The notes under the pieces were generated by a model, which saw only the letters and a list, made by a program, of their open reading frames with translations, was not told the origin of the DNA and made no database searches. This document shows positions 35,101-43,524 of a stretch of 64,000 nucleotides of DNA, piece by piece (within the stretch, counting starts at the first letter, position 1; each line of letters opens with the position of its first letter). Origin of the DNA: JACSRF01 sp963695505 (GTDB taxonomy: Bacteria; Chloroflexota; Anaerolineae; Promineifilales; Promineifilaceae). Where the stretch lies: contig CAVOGX010000021.1 of the NCBI GenBank assembly GCA_963695505.1, positions 62,001 through 126,000 of the forward strand, in the 5' to 3' direction. A program made the position numbers and the translations under genes.

Positions 35101-35429
35101 CTAACCATACCTTCGGGCGTCGTATCTACTCCACCAATCTCATCAATGTATACTGATACAAGCGGCTTAGCGAACTCACGCGGATCATAAGCTGCAGTTT
35201 CTGCATCGTCGTCAAGGATATAGTTGTCTACAGGACCCAAAACCCCGGCCGCAGATTGCGCCGGTACATAAAAGTCCATCATGTAAATTGCAGCTTTTTC
35301 AGTTTCGCCTTCCGGAGTCTTAGAAATATTTCGCCGGAACAGGACGCCATCTTCGGCCAGCGAAATACTGCTGGTTATGATGATGACACTCACAACGAGT
35401 AACAATACAATTAAGTGTTTCGCTTTCAT
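32130..35429 (-). CDS. Large secreted Asp-box protein (copy 1), function unknown
   Basis: The 1099-residue protein starts with a signal peptide (hydrophobic stretch at residues 6-24) after a strong GAGGAGG ribosome site. Two sialidase-type Asp-boxes are visible, SLDDGTSW at 127-134 and SFDGGLTW near 760, which suggests a beta-propeller. Many paired cysteines and Asp-rich loops fit a secreted, calcium-bound fold. The chain ends HQVFLPISSNE. I do not recognise an enzyme active site. It is the first gene of the operon that contains the bc complex and the 33-heme cytochrome, and its paralog at 44738-47971 heads the second operon, so it is likely to work with the cytochromes at the cell surface. 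Confidence 0.75.
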   Translation of the reverse strand: MKAKHLIVLLLVVSVIIITSSISLAEDGVLFRRNISKTPEGETEKAAIYMMDFYVPAQSAAGVLGPVDNYILDDDAETAAYDPREFAKPLVSVYIDEIGGVDTTPEGMVSIQGGIALGEFDAFVGVSLDDGTSWKNTNLSRSADLSSFTLANGHEYAGGVHALVHQVTGDRILVAWASKYCDGGTPLYTLDPSEDALYLEDLETTYGKDAVYLYDFFGVAGAQGSVNYTEQGFPEVGEIPYSCVWTARGKLLAGDDPATEAVEASYVMWAKPERLTSGKRDANLPAVDCAASGCVLTWQEDPEGLRPGQGLGPGEGWSGAIANAKTDMWYSYISYEDFDKVFVADDTVGAISMDEYALLTDTTMPKPYIPMAIPLRLTDNNMCKATNSDPYCYIDFDTLDDIDHTNVQPLLDLTGPEADADFCAEIVPWTTPDGTNTLQICKTEDGRVLNGRVASTRTRWNLKPYTLADETKSAWVVMAYEETKALGDIIDEDGDPIDIGKDVWYHSFDMFHPDIVAQGGMLNQPAICKDEAEDYCTGGVGEFYDVQVDLLNEGEYYLTEIARRFALTTNSVTAAEGSDSGLAAMLIYKQGIINQGGPADIMLRRVIIPDGFDPTVDNPYAYENMECAEWVYTDGLNPNYLQGLCLSPAINISGSTIVTCDGGSGNDNCADLFPVADDGSIPDNEGDFPKVYEWRQCDGAATIVGCEDDNDLDDQSWENPYDVAKGHRGFLDGDYVMMMYAWSPNWKSNSVGNDHYNLYVRRSFDGGLTWTTTPTDLGGEGITVVENYYGDTIGTVVPTDWTYAAGAFEQARNVSLLTGNKVTILDPRYSPTGGLKLFSTIRTDWLTDNGIPFVGLPYEDDLARDPSKYFMVYETGDNTTVDVGEAIPLDLYYSRATVYGDVYEIMDYTTDQDDLLLDRWPWLENKTDDLSGEAGMLANPGGTFMYAVWNQWKEEILPDGHELIYDSDIIFRRMMYLPDDTTLVVNPIASILYVNTTFLSLANNDSLITFGTARGFGPDGEIEEMQWLVKPLGTEGDPVVVGTDQLLEIFAEDLLSEPGWVEVSFTAKDRGGRWSSPVDLEVWIVEELHQVFLPISSNE

Positions 35430-35560
35430 GATAAAGGTGCCTCCTCTTTCATAATTGGCAGCCGGACAGAACCAGCCTGGCAGGCTGCATCAAATTAAAT
35501 TGGGGGCAATCACAGGGTTCGTTGGATTTTGGCTCCCCAGCTTTTGACCCCATAACACAT

Positions 35561-35599
35561 GGTACCAGGATACTATGTGCCACTTAACAAATCCTGAAT
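35561..35599 (-). promoter_or_regulatory. SARP-type operator/promoter of operon 1
   Basis: Read on the minus strand: ATTCAG, 5 bases, GTTAAG, 7 bases, TAGTATCCTGGTACC. The layout of two half-sites 11 bp apart and a promoter-like element 7 bp later is shared with four other sites in this locus. It lies 132 bases before the start of the secreted protein gene. Confidence 0.6.
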
Positions 35600-35676
35600 C
35601 GAAGGACTTTTTCTGGAAAATTGCTGCTTTTTGCCAAACTTGGCTCATAGGTAATAAGTGTGCATGACTTATTGTA

Positions 35677-35707
35677 GACCTCAGAGGTTTGCCAAACCTC
35701 TGAGGTC
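35677..35707. repeat. Perfect inverted repeat between operon 1 and the regulator gene
   Basis: GACCTCAGAGGTTTG and CAAACCTCTGAGGTC are separated by one base. The repeat lies about 30 bases past the stop of the minus-strand PAS regulator, so it could end that transcript, but no T-run follows. Confidence 0.6.
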
Positions 35708-35739
35708 TTTAGCACACATTGCATAGATGAGCCCTAAAT

Positions 35740-36876
35740 TTATGTTTCTTCGTCGGAATTGCGCAGCTCTTCGCTGATCAAGATCTCAATTTCGCCGCGC
35801 AAGGTAGAGGCCAGCTTTTGACAGTATTGCAAAGCATCCAGGCGCACCTGGCGGGGTAAGGCGAGGTGGATGAGTTTTTGGTAGGCGCTCTCATTGTCGG
35901 GGTTAAGGGTGAGGGCCTGCAGAAAATGCGTTTTCGCCTCTTGAGGCTGGTCAAGCTGGGCGTATAGGTCTCCCAAGGCTTCCAGGATGGTCCACTTAAG
36001 CTTGTCGACCTGCTGGGCGTTATTTTGAGACCACACGGGCTGCTGCTGCAGGTCTTGGAGGTAGCTGCCGCGAAACAACTGCAAGATGGCCTGGTACTGC
36101 TGCAAAGCGAGGCGCGGGTTGGGCTCAAGTTGGGCTTTGATAATTTGGGCCGTGACGTGGTTGGTGTCAAACCAGAGGGGTATGTCCGGATTGATCTGGT
36201 AGGATTTTTTGTGGCGCAAGATGTAATGGGATCGGGTGGCGTCAAGTAATTTCGGTTCCAGGCAAAGACGCAGGTGCAGAACGGCCGTTTCTAATGATGC
36301 CTGGGCCATAGACCGGGGGAGTTCAGGCCAAAAAACGTGACGAAGCTCCTCCTTGTCCACAAAACCATGCTCCGCCTGCGCCAAATGGACCAACAGTGCC
36401 CGCACAACTGGGTTTTTCCAAAAATGGCCCTCCACATGTGAGCCATCCATGCGCTGCACCAGGAGCGGACCGAGCAGAAAGAGTCGCAGCGCTTCTACTT
36501 GCGTACCTGGTATTTCGTGGGGGCGAATCAAATGGATGAGCAGAGGCTGCTCGCCATTGGTTAAATGTGCAGCAGGAATGGTGCTGATGTTTACATCCGT
36601 GTGCAGGCCAGAGTGGCCTTTCACCAGTAGGTCAATGTTCTTGACCGTCTTTCCAGCGCGCATCTGCATAATGATCTGGCAGTCTGGACGGCAAAAGGAA
36701 AGCCCCCCTTTTGTAACTCCGCCCATCACTTTCCAGCAATGTTGCCCTAAGGCTGCTGAAGATTTTTGCGCAAAAATGGATTCGGCTGATCGATTCCAAA
36801 AAATAATGCGCTGTTTGTCATCAATCGCGAAGGCAGCGTCGCTAATATCGGCAAAAAGGTTGAACAACTTATTCAT
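35740..36876 (-). CDS. PAS-SARP/BTAD transcriptional regulator A
   Basis: From the ATG at 36876 (AGGAG upstream) the protein has 378 residues. An N-terminal PAS domain (DISDAAFAIDDKQRIIFWNRSA) contains the motif C-x14-C-x3-C (from HCWKVMGG to FCRPDC). A winged helix of the SARP/OmpR type follows (ALRLFLLGPLLVQRMDG, then EELRHVFWPELPRS). The C-terminal half is a BTAD/TPR-like domain (QPQEAKTHFLQALTLNPDNESAYQKLIHLAL). SARP proteins activate transcription by binding direct repeats over the -35 region, and such repeats lie upstream of this gene and of its neighbours. The Cys motif suggests redox or metal sensing, which is inference. Confidence 0.85.
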   Translation of the reverse strand: MNKLFNLFADISDAAFAIDDKQRIIFWNRSAESIFAQKSSAALGQHCWKVMGGVTKGGLSFCRPDCQIIMQMRAGKTVKNIDLLVKGHSGLHTDVNISTIPAAHLTNGEQPLLIHLIRPHEIPGTQVEALRLFLLGPLLVQRMDGSHVEGHFWKNPVVRALLVHLAQAEHGFVDKEELRHVFWPELPRSMAQASLETAVLHLRLCLEPKLLDATRSHYILRHKKSYQINPDIPLWFDTNHVTAQIIKAQLEPNPRLALQQYQAILQLFRGSYLQDLQQQPVWSQNNAQQVDKLKWTILEALGDLYAQLDQPQEAKTHFLQALTLNPDNESAYQKLIHLALPRQVRLDALQYCQKLASTLRGEIEILISEELRNSDEET

Positions 36877-36947
36877 GATGGGTTGGCTCCTCATTCCTGA
36901 CACGCCTTGGGGGGTGGGGAAATATTCCGCAGCGTGTCTTCATACAA

Positions 36948-36978
36948 GGTACCCTACTTAACTAAACCAACCCTAAAC
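36948..36978 (-). promoter_or_regulatory. SARP-type operator/promoter upstream of regulator A
   Basis: On the minus strand: GTTTAG, 5 bases, GTTTAG, 7 bases, GGGTACC. The two half-sites are identical here. It is 72 bases before the start codon of the regulator, which suggests autoregulation or control by one of its paralogs. Confidence 0.6.
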
Positions 36979-37086
36979 AGAATTATTGGATGCCCGAAAT
37001 ACCAGATGTTCTCAATTGGCAAGTTCACTGAAATAAAAAAAGAGCCTTGCAGCTCTTCATGACTGGTGCAGTTAGATTAAAAACAG

Positions 37087-38238
37087 CTATATTCCCTGGC
37101 AAATGCGGGCCATTAGCTGATTGGTTTCCTCACTCAGCATGATGTTTAGCTCTTCTTCCAGGGCAGCCGCCAATCGCTGGCACTTACTCAAAGCTTCTGC
37201 CCGGCGTCCTTGCCGCATCAACAGCTTGATGAGGCGCTGCGCTGTCACCTCACGGCAGGCGTCCAGGGCTAAAATGCGCTCATACAGCGCTTCTGCTTCT
37301 TTATTTTGGCCTACTGTTTCATGAACCGTCCCCAGTTCATCCATAGCCGCCATGTACAGCAGCCGATACCGCTCTTGTTCTCCGGCAGATAACACCCTTG
37401 TTCCTTCCAAGTCGGCCAAAAAATCGCCCCGGAAAAGGGCTATGGCAGACTCGTAGGCATCAATTTTATCTTGTAGTTCTATTTCAGTGCGGGCGCGGCG
37501 GATTCCAGCTTCATAGGCTCTTACATCCAGCCAATGGTCCTCAATATCGGCAAGATAATATTGTCCGCCTTCATAAATGACATATTTAGAATCGCTGACC
37601 TTTTGTAAGTCTGGTTCCAGGCTGCGGCGTAAGCCATAAATGGTTGTATTGAGGTTTTGCAGCGCCGCTTTGTAAGGCGCATCGGGCCACAAGATCTCAA
37701 TAATGCGTTCGCGAGACACCGATTGACCTTCTTGAATGGCGAGATAAGCCAACAGGGCCCGTACCTTGACCCGATTCCAAAGGGGCCCCTTGACAACTGA
37801 CCCGTCTGGTCGCGTGACGTGGGTGGGACCCAGCAAGTAAATACGCAGCCGCCGCCTGGTGTGAATGGGCGTGTCGCGCAGGCGCCAGAGGTGGACCAGC
37901 GTGACGGGTTTATTTGTAACGGTTTGTCCCGATAAGGGGATGGTACTGACATTAATGAGGACTTGCTGACCGTCATGGTGCCTGACCATTAAATCGAAAC
38001 TGCCAATGGCTTTGCCGTCATTAATTCTTTTGTGCAACGGGCAATTCGGGCGGCAGTATGGCTGCCCTTCTAATGTTTCCCCTTGCAGCACCTCCCAGCA
38101 CTTATGGCCGATGACATCTTCGCGGCTGTAGCCCAATAATTTAGCCGCGGCCGAATTCCAGGAAACAATTTCCTGTTGATTATTTAGGATAAAAACGCCG
38201 TCTCCTGTGTTGTGGAATAAGCTGGTAATGACTTTCAT
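37087..38238 (-). CDS. PAS-SARP/BTAD transcriptional regulator B
   Basis: The 383-residue paralog has the same order of domains. The PAS domain (NTGDGVFILNNQQEIVSWNSAAAKLLGYSREDVIG) carries KCWEVLQGETLEGQPYC followed by RPNC. The SARP-type winged helix is around KVRALLAYLAIQEGQSVSRERIIEILWPDAP. The BTAD domain follows from about residue 230 (YYLADIEDHWLDVRAYEAGIRRA). It is closest to regulator E at 51030-52181. It begins 42 bases after the stop of regulator C and has no own SARP-like site, so B and C are probably co-transcribed. Confidence 0.85.
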   Translation of the reverse strand: MKVITSLFHNTGDGVFILNNQQEIVSWNSAAAKLLGYSREDVIGHKCWEVLQGETLEGQPYCRPNCPLHKRINDGKAIGSFDLMVRHHDGQQVLINVSTIPLSGQTVTNKPVTLVHLWRLRDTPIHTRRRLRIYLLGPTHVTRPDGSVVKGPLWNRVKVRALLAYLAIQEGQSVSRERIIEILWPDAPYKAALQNLNTTIYGLRRSLEPDLQKVSDSKYVIYEGGQYYLADIEDHWLDVRAYEAGIRRARTEIELQDKIDAYESAIALFRGDFLADLEGTRVLSAGEQERYRLLYMAAMDELGTVHETVGQNKEAEALYERILALDACREVTAQRLIKLLMRQGRRAEALSKCQRLAAALEEELNIMLSEETNQLMARICQGI

Positions 38239-38280
38239 ATGGATGATTGTTTTGTGTTGACGAAAGTTTAAATTACCTCA

Positions 38281-39294
38281 TCATGTTGCGGCAGGGCTCG
38301 GCATTGCCGACAACTGCTCTGACAATTTCATTTTGCACTCTTGTGCTTTCAAATAATCTTGCTTTCCTTCATAAAGTTTGCGGGCATTGATCAGGGCAGT
38401 TATATGCGCTTGTGCCAGGCGTCTTTGTTCTGATTGGAACCAACAGGAGCACGCATTTAGGCCAGCAAGCATTTCCCCCTGGTTTAAGGCCAGCGCATGC
38501 TCGTAATGCTCTAAAGCGGTATCCGGATTGTAACTACGCAGACCTTTTTGAATGTGATCTTCAAAGTTTAGGACATCCAGCCACACACAATCTAGCTTCA
38601 GGCGATAAAAACCCTTTTCGCAATCTATGTATTGGGAGTTTTGGGCATATTTTAACTCTGGCTCTAAGAAGCGCAGCAGGTTAGAAACGGCCGTTTCCAA
38701 TTTTGGCTGTGCTTTTTCTAGGGGCAGCTCTGGCCACAGGCATTCATGCAAGGCCGCAGTAGAAACCGGCTGGCCGCGATGCACAAGGAGACAGGCTAAC
38801 AAATTCCGTGCCTGAGACTGCTGCCATTTTTTCCCGCCCAGTAACAAGCCATCTGGGCGAATTACGTCAAATGTTCCCAGGATAAATATTTGTAATTCCA
38901 GAGGTGAAGTGCAGGTAGATTTCATGGGGCGGTGCAGATGCACCAGGGAAACAGCTTCCAGCCCGGCGCTCTCTTTTTGCACCGGCAGGGTGCTGACATT
39001 GATGGCGAATTTTTGCCCGGAACGGCCGTTCACCACCAAATCGATGTGACGAATTGGCTGGCCAGTTCTAACTTGCTGAATGACCGGGCAGTTTGCCGCA
39101 CAATAAGGTTCCCCCTCCAGGGTCGTCCCCCGTAAAAGCTGCCAGCATTTCTGTCCTAAAGCCTCTTGCGCAGAGTACCCCAGCATTTTTTCGGCCGTAT
39201 GGTTCCATAGAATGATGTTTTGCTCTAAATCTAAAGCAAACGCGCCGTCCCCTACATTCTCGAAAATTTCAAGTTGGTTGTTCATGATTGCCAT
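38281..39294 (-). CDS. PAS-SARP transcriptional regulator C (shorter)
   Basis: The 337-residue paralog has the PAS domain (ENVGDGAFALDLEQNIILWNHTAEKMLGYS) with KCWQLLRGTTLEGEPYC followed by AANC, and then the winged helix (LLACLLVHRGQPVSTAALHECLWPELP). The BTAD part is cut short: it ends after about 100 residues, at the segment ALNQGEMLAGLNACSCWFQSEQRR. The start at 39294 follows GAGGT. The missing C-terminal repeats may change oligomerisation. It is first of the B/C pair. Confidence 0.85.
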   Translation of the reverse strand: MAIMNNQLEIFENVGDGAFALDLEQNIILWNHTAEKMLGYSAQEALGQKCWQLLRGTTLEGEPYCAANCPVIQQVRTGQPIRHIDLVVNGRSGQKFAINVSTLPVQKESAGLEAVSLVHLHRPMKSTCTSPLELQIFILGTFDVIRPDGLLLGGKKWQQSQARNLLACLLVHRGQPVSTAALHECLWPELPLEKAQPKLETAVSNLLRFLEPELKYAQNSQYIDCEKGFYRLKLDCVWLDVLNFEDHIQKGLRSYNPDTALEHYEHALALNQGEMLAGLNACSCWFQSEQRRLAQAHITALINARKLYEGKQDYLKAQECKMKLSEQLSAMPSPAAT

Positions 39295-39486
39295 TTGACC
39301 TCAGAATCTGACTTGCATTTTCTGCAAAATTACCGTTCAAACAAACCCGCGTCACAATGGCTCCAGCCCGCAAATCGGCTATCTTATAGGTTAAACTTTT
39401 GCAAAGCAGTTTTTCCAGTAATAAACCTCATCAACTCCGTATGACGTTTATCACGAGTTTTACCTGAAAAACTGACAGAACTAATG

Positions 39487-39519
39487 GAAAAAGGGGATAG
39501 GAGAAAAACTCCTATCCCC
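39487..39519 (-). terminator. Rho-independent terminator after the 35-heme cytochrome gene
   Basis: On the minus strand GGGGATAGGAG, a TTTTT loop and CTCCTATCCCC are followed by TTTTT. The stem is the same as at 26321-26348. Confidence 0.85.
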
Positions 39520-39558
39520 CGACCTATGGAGGTACCAATGATTTACTGCTAAGCCCCA

Positions 39559-42507
39559 TCAGGAGGATGGTTCAGTGGGGGGCTCAATACCAGGAGGCTC
39601 AGGAGTTTTGTCAAAAATAGGTACTTCAATTGTCGCAGTGGGTTCTGTTTTCTCCGGCGTGCTTGTAGGTAAAGGAAGCTCTGGTGTATTGGTTGGCAAT
39701 GGTGGCTCAGGCGTACTGGTTGGCAATGGTAGCCCAGGCGCTTCCGCGGTGCTGGTAGGATCAGGTGGTTCGGGCGTGGATGTTGGGTTAGGTTCACCTG
39801 GAGGCGTTGGAGTAGGCAAGGGTGTCCAATCATCGGTTGTGTGACATTGCGAGCATTGCCCTGGAGGGTGCCCATCAGGTGGCGTATGGCAACTTCGGCA
39901 CTCATTTGCGCCACCGTGATCAAAGGTCAAATCATCCCAGCTATTGGTTGTATGGCAGTTGGAGCATTGACCATTAAAATGATCCGTGGGCGCAGTGTGG
40001 CACTGGTTGCAAATCGTATAGCCAGTATGGTCAAAGGTAACATCCCACCAGTTATCGGTAACGTGGCAGTTTGAGCATTGGCCGTCGTAATGGTTCGATG
40101 GCGTGTCGTCACTGTGGCAAGAGGTGCAATCTACCAGCCCATCATGGTCAAAATCGATCTCTGTCCAGTTGTCCGTTATGTGGCAGTTAGAGCATTGCCC
40201 ATCATAATGGTCCGGTGGCGCATCAGCCGTGTGGCAGGCCACACAGTCCGTCAAGCGGTCATGCTTAATTTCTGTCCAATTTTCCGTGATGTGACAGTTG
40301 GAACATTGGCCGCGATAATGGCCTGCAGGCCGCGCATGACACGATTTGCAATCCGTGTAGGTTACATGGTCAAAGTGAATGTCTGACCAATCTTCCACGG
40401 TGTGGCAGTCTGAACATTGCCCTGGCCAATGCCCACTTGGAGCTTGATGGCAAGAAGTGCAGTTGTTCATGTCATCGTGATTTACGCTGATCTGGTTCCA
40501 GTCAGTCGTGTTGTGACAGTCGATACAACTGGCGTCGAAATGCGGATCTGGCATTTCATCAGCATGACATGCGAGGCAGTCGGTCAGTTCATCGTGACTA
40601 ACGCTCACAAATTGCCAGCTAGCGGTGACGTGACAGTTCGAACATTGCCCCGGGTAATGCTTTGATGGCGCATCTTCTGTGTGGCAGGAGAGGCAGTCTG
40701 TATATCCATCGTGATTAAACCCATTGCCACTCCAGCTATCAACGCCATGGCAGTTAGCACACTGCCCTGGATAATGGTCCGGTGGCATGTCGCCAGCGTG
40801 ACAGGTGCTGCAATTTGTTTGCCCAGTATGGTCAAAGCCAACAGGTGGCCAGCTTTCTGTGCTGTGGCAACTACTGCACTGCCCTGAATAATGGCCACCA
40901 GGTGGTTGATGACAATGGGTACACTTGTTGAGTCCCTCATGATTAACCCAGGTCTGGTTCCAGGCATTGGTGAAATGGCAACTGCTGCACTGGCCCGGAT
41001 AGTGAGCCAACGGCCGTTCCGCCTCATGACAGCTTACACAATCCACCTGACCCTCGTGGTCAAAGACCACCTCCGTCCACGACCCCGTACCGTGGCAGCT
41101 TTGGCACTGCCCATCATAGTGGCCAGCCGGCAGCACCTCGCCATGACAGCTCAGGCACTCCTCCTGGTAATTCGTGTGGTCAAAAGCCACCTCCGTCCAG
41201 GAATAGACATTGTGGCAGCTCAGACACGCCCCCTCATAGTGCGGCAGCGGCGTCTCCGCCAGGTGGCAGGAGAGACAGGCTCCCATGCCCGTGTGGTCCA
41301 CCGCTACGACCGTCCAATCTTCCACATCATTGTGGCACAGCGTGCAGGCGCCCGGGTAATGCAGCTCCGGCGTCTCCCGCCGGTGGCAAGACTCACACTC
41401 CGTCACCTCCGCATGGTCATAAGTTAACAGCGTCCAATCCTCCACGTCACTGTGACACAGCGTGCAGAGGCCGGGGTAATGCAGCGGCGGCGTATCCGGC
41501 AGGTGGCACGATTCACATTCCGTCACCTCCGCATGGTCATAGGCAAAGAGCGCCCAATCCTGCGTGTCCGTGTGGCAAAGCTGGCACTCCCCAGGGTAGT
41601 GGGCGGGGAAAGCGGCCGCTTCCTGGTAGCTGGCAAAGACCAGCGGTGGCACCTGGGCCGGCAAATCCTGGGCATGGCAGGATTGGCACTCCAGCACCCC
41701 CTCGTGGTCAAACTGGAAAGGCTGCCAGGAGGCGGTATCGTGGCACACCTCACAATCCCCGGCAAAATGCTCCGGATACACCACCCAGAGGTCATCAACC
41801 TTGGGGAAGAGCAGATTGGCCGTAATCTCCGCCGGCTGCAAGAAATGGCAGTCCGCGCAGACCGCCGAGGTGTCGGCATACTGGCCATCGTGGTGGCAGC
41901 TTTCACAGGTCAGGTCCGCGTGACCGGCCGTTAGAGGGAAGGCCGAATGGTCCACGTCTTCCTCGAGGAATGGGACCAGGGCCGCCTGGATGAGGCGGGG
42001 AATGCTGGGCTGGGCGGGGAGCTGAGCCACAACCTCGGCGGGGGTGGCCAGAGATTGCCAGGAGACCAGCCGCTCCGCCAAGGCAGCGATAGCCCCTGCG
42101 GCGTCAGGCTCCAGGGCGGAGAGGACGATTTCCGTGCGGCGGAGCAGCGCTTTGAACTGGGTGTAGAGGGGCTCCTGGTTGGGGCTGGGGACGGCGTTGA
42201 TGTAGCGCACGGCCGTATCCAGAGCGCCATCGAGGGCAGAGAGGGCGACTGAGACGTCAGCGGCGTCTGCCCGGGCGAGGCTGGTAAGGCGGCGGTCGGC
42301 CAGGTCTAGGGCGAGGTTGGCCTGCTGCTGTTCCCCGGCGGTGAGGCGCAGTTGCGCCTGCTCCCCGGCGTGCTGCAGCGGGTACAGAATTTGCCCCGGA
42401 TGCATTGGTGAAGTAGCGCCCAAATATGCTGCACCTGTCAACAGGCTCAGCAAAATAAGGTTCAGAAAGATGAAGGATAGAAACTTTTTGTTCAGAAGCT
42501 TTTTCAT
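39559..42507 (-). CDS. Giant multiheme cytochrome c, 35 CxxCH motifs (copy 2)
   Basis: The 982-residue protein is intact. It has a signal/anchor helix at residues 9-30 (FLSFIFLNLILLSLLTGAAY), a helical region to about residue 185, then 35 CxxCH motifs by my count, and a Pro/Thr-rich tail with repeated PTSTPEPP units. The first 15 haem motifs are nearly identical to copy 1; the rest follow the same HYxGQCSNCH-W-FDH pattern but have diverged. A TTGGAGGATT ribosome region before the ATG is shared with copy 1. It is the last gene of operon 2. An extracytoplasmic wire or storage role for electrons is inferred from haem number, not shown. Confidence 0.93.
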   Translation of the reverse strand: MKKLLNKKFLSFIFLNLILLSLLTGAAYLGATSPMHPGQILYPLQHAGEQAQLRLTAGEQQQANLALDLADRRLTSLARADAADVSVALSALDGALDTAVRYINAVPSPNQEPLYTQFKALLRRTEIVLSALEPDAAGAIAALAERLVSWQSLATPAEVVAQLPAQPSIPRLIQAALVPFLEEDVDHSAFPLTAGHADLTCESCHHDGQYADTSAVCADCHFLQPAEITANLLFPKVDDLWVVYPEHFAGDCEVCHDTASWQPFQFDHEGVLECQSCHAQDLPAQVPPLVFASYQEAAAFPAHYPGECQLCHTDTQDWALFAYDHAEVTECESCHLPDTPPLHYPGLCTLCHSDVEDWTLLTYDHAEVTECESCHRRETPELHYPGACTLCHNDVEDWTVVAVDHTGMGACLSCHLAETPLPHYEGACLSCHNVYSWTEVAFDHTNYQEECLSCHGEVLPAGHYDGQCQSCHGTGSWTEVVFDHEGQVDCVSCHEAERPLAHYPGQCSSCHFTNAWNQTWVNHEGLNKCTHCHQPPGGHYSGQCSSCHSTESWPPVGFDHTGQTNCSTCHAGDMPPDHYPGQCANCHGVDSWSGNGFNHDGYTDCLSCHTEDAPSKHYPGQCSNCHVTASWQFVSVSHDELTDCLACHADEMPDPHFDASCIDCHNTTDWNQISVNHDDMNNCTSCHQAPSGHWPGQCSDCHTVEDWSDIHFDHVTYTDCKSCHARPAGHYRGQCSNCHITENWTEIKHDRLTDCVACHTADAPPDHYDGQCSNCHITDNWTEIDFDHDGLVDCTSCHSDDTPSNHYDGQCSNCHVTDNWWDVTFDHTGYTICNQCHTAPTDHFNGQCSNCHTTNSWDDLTFDHGGANECRSCHTPPDGHPPGQCSQCHTTDDWTPLPTPTPPGEPNPTSTPEPPDPTSTAEAPGLPLPTSTPEPPLPTNTPELPLPTSTPEKTEPTATIEVPIFDKTPEPPGIEPPTEPSS
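40939..42402. repeat. Near-identical 1.46-kb segment shared with 27658-29121
   Basis: This is the second member of the ungapped pair. Sequence flanking both ends is different, which rules out a simple tandem copy of the whole gene without later exchange or divergence. Confidence 0.85.
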
Positions 42508-42572
42508 AAGCCCAATCCTCCAAGCCTGGATGGCGATTTCGCTAATATCCAGGCTTTATTGGCACCATTCCC

Positions 42573-43511
42573 TTAAAGAGCTGCCCCGCACGCATGGCAG
42601 TAGCGTGACTCGGTACGCTGACGCACTCCGCATTGGGGGCAGTAGTTGGGGGTAGGAATGTAAGCAGCATCTGGTTTGCGCTGCCTAGTGCGAAACCAGG
42701 TGAACCCAGATATGCTGCCAACTACCACCAGCGCTAACAAGCCAATAACCCACGAGGGAATGGTGGTGTTGTCGGTTATGGCATGAGCGCTGCTGCTTTC
42801 GTTGAATCGGGGCACTGATGGCGTGGGGTCAGATTTGGTGTATTGAACAGAAACGGCCGTTTCCGCGCCCGCAGCCATCGCACCCAACTGGAATTGATAA
42901 AAGGTAAGCCCATACGCATCGATTCTTTGTCCGCCAGATGTTGGCGTGGTGGAAAACCCTTCCGCAGTGCGCGGTTGTTGTACTTCAACCACGAGGTCAG
43001 CCACCGGTTGCAGCGGGCTAACGGCAAAGGTAAACTGCTTTTCTGGGCTGGCGGTCAAGGGGTCGAAATAATACTCGAAGAAAAAGTGGGCATTGTCGAT
43101 GGCGTAGGTGGCCACAGACCAACGGGCATCTATTGGGTCATTTGCCAGGTCAAAAGTACGAGGCGATGGCTGCCCATCGGCCATGTTGATGATGGCCATC
43201 TGATTTATTTGCGCATCCCGCGGCACGCGAAAGCTCAAGGTTTGGGGCAGGCTTATGTTTTCGGCCAGGCGGCCCTGCACAATGACCAACACCCGAGGGT
43301 CATCAAATTCTGGCATGACCTGGATGTTGAGGCGCTGTATGGTGGGGGTGGAAACGGCCGTTGCTGCTCCGTCTTCTTGCCCCAACCGTGGCTGCCCCAA
43401 GACTGGCGCAGGCAGCAGGCAAGTGAGGGCCAGTATCCAGACAAACCAGATCCACCCCCGGTTTTTGTGGCAAAAACTGTACTGGCAAACCTGCTGATAT
43501 TTTTGAAACAT
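42573..43511 (-). CDS. Membrane protein with extracytoplasmic domain and C-terminal zinc ribbon
   Basis: The 312-residue protein has a signal segment (WIWFVWILALTCLLPAPVLGQ, about residues 20-40) and an extracytoplasmic beta-rich domain of about 200 residues. One membrane helix follows (WVIGLLALVVVGSISGFTWF). A short cytoplasmic tail ends in the zinc ribbon YCPQCGVRQRTESRYCHACG. I do not recognise the outer domain. Its gene lies between the 12-heme and the 35-heme cytochrome genes, 13 bases after the former, so a role in assembly, maturation or regulation of the cytochromes is possible. There is no counterpart in operon 1. Confidence 0.7.
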   Translation of the reverse strand: MFQKYQQVCQYSFCHKNRGWIWFVWILALTCLLPAPVLGQPRLGQEDGAATAVSTPTIQRLNIQVMPEFDDPRVLVIVQGRLAENISLPQTLSFRVPRDAQINQMAIINMADGQPSPRTFDLANDPIDARWSVATYAIDNAHFFFEYYFDPLTASPEKQFTFAVSPLQPVADLVVEVQQPRTAEGFSTTPTSGGQRIDAYGLTFYQFQLGAMAAGAETAVSVQYTKSDPTPSVPRFNESSSAHAITDNTTIPSWVIGLLALVVVGSISGFTWFRTRQRKPDAAYIPTPNYCPQCGVRQRTESRYCHACGAAL

Positions 43512-43524
43512 CGCTTTTCCCTAA

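Noticed and set aside
32130..35429. Assignment of the Asp-box protein as a sialidase
   Set aside because: Only two Asp-boxes are visible and the arginine triad and catalytic Tyr/Glu region of sialidases could not be identified, so only the fold hint is kept.
26389..42507. Regularly spaced repeats in the cytochrome genes as a CRISPR array
   Set aside because: The repeats are protein-level CxxCH units with variable spacing and variable DNA sequence; no constant direct repeat with unique spacers exists and no cas genes are present.
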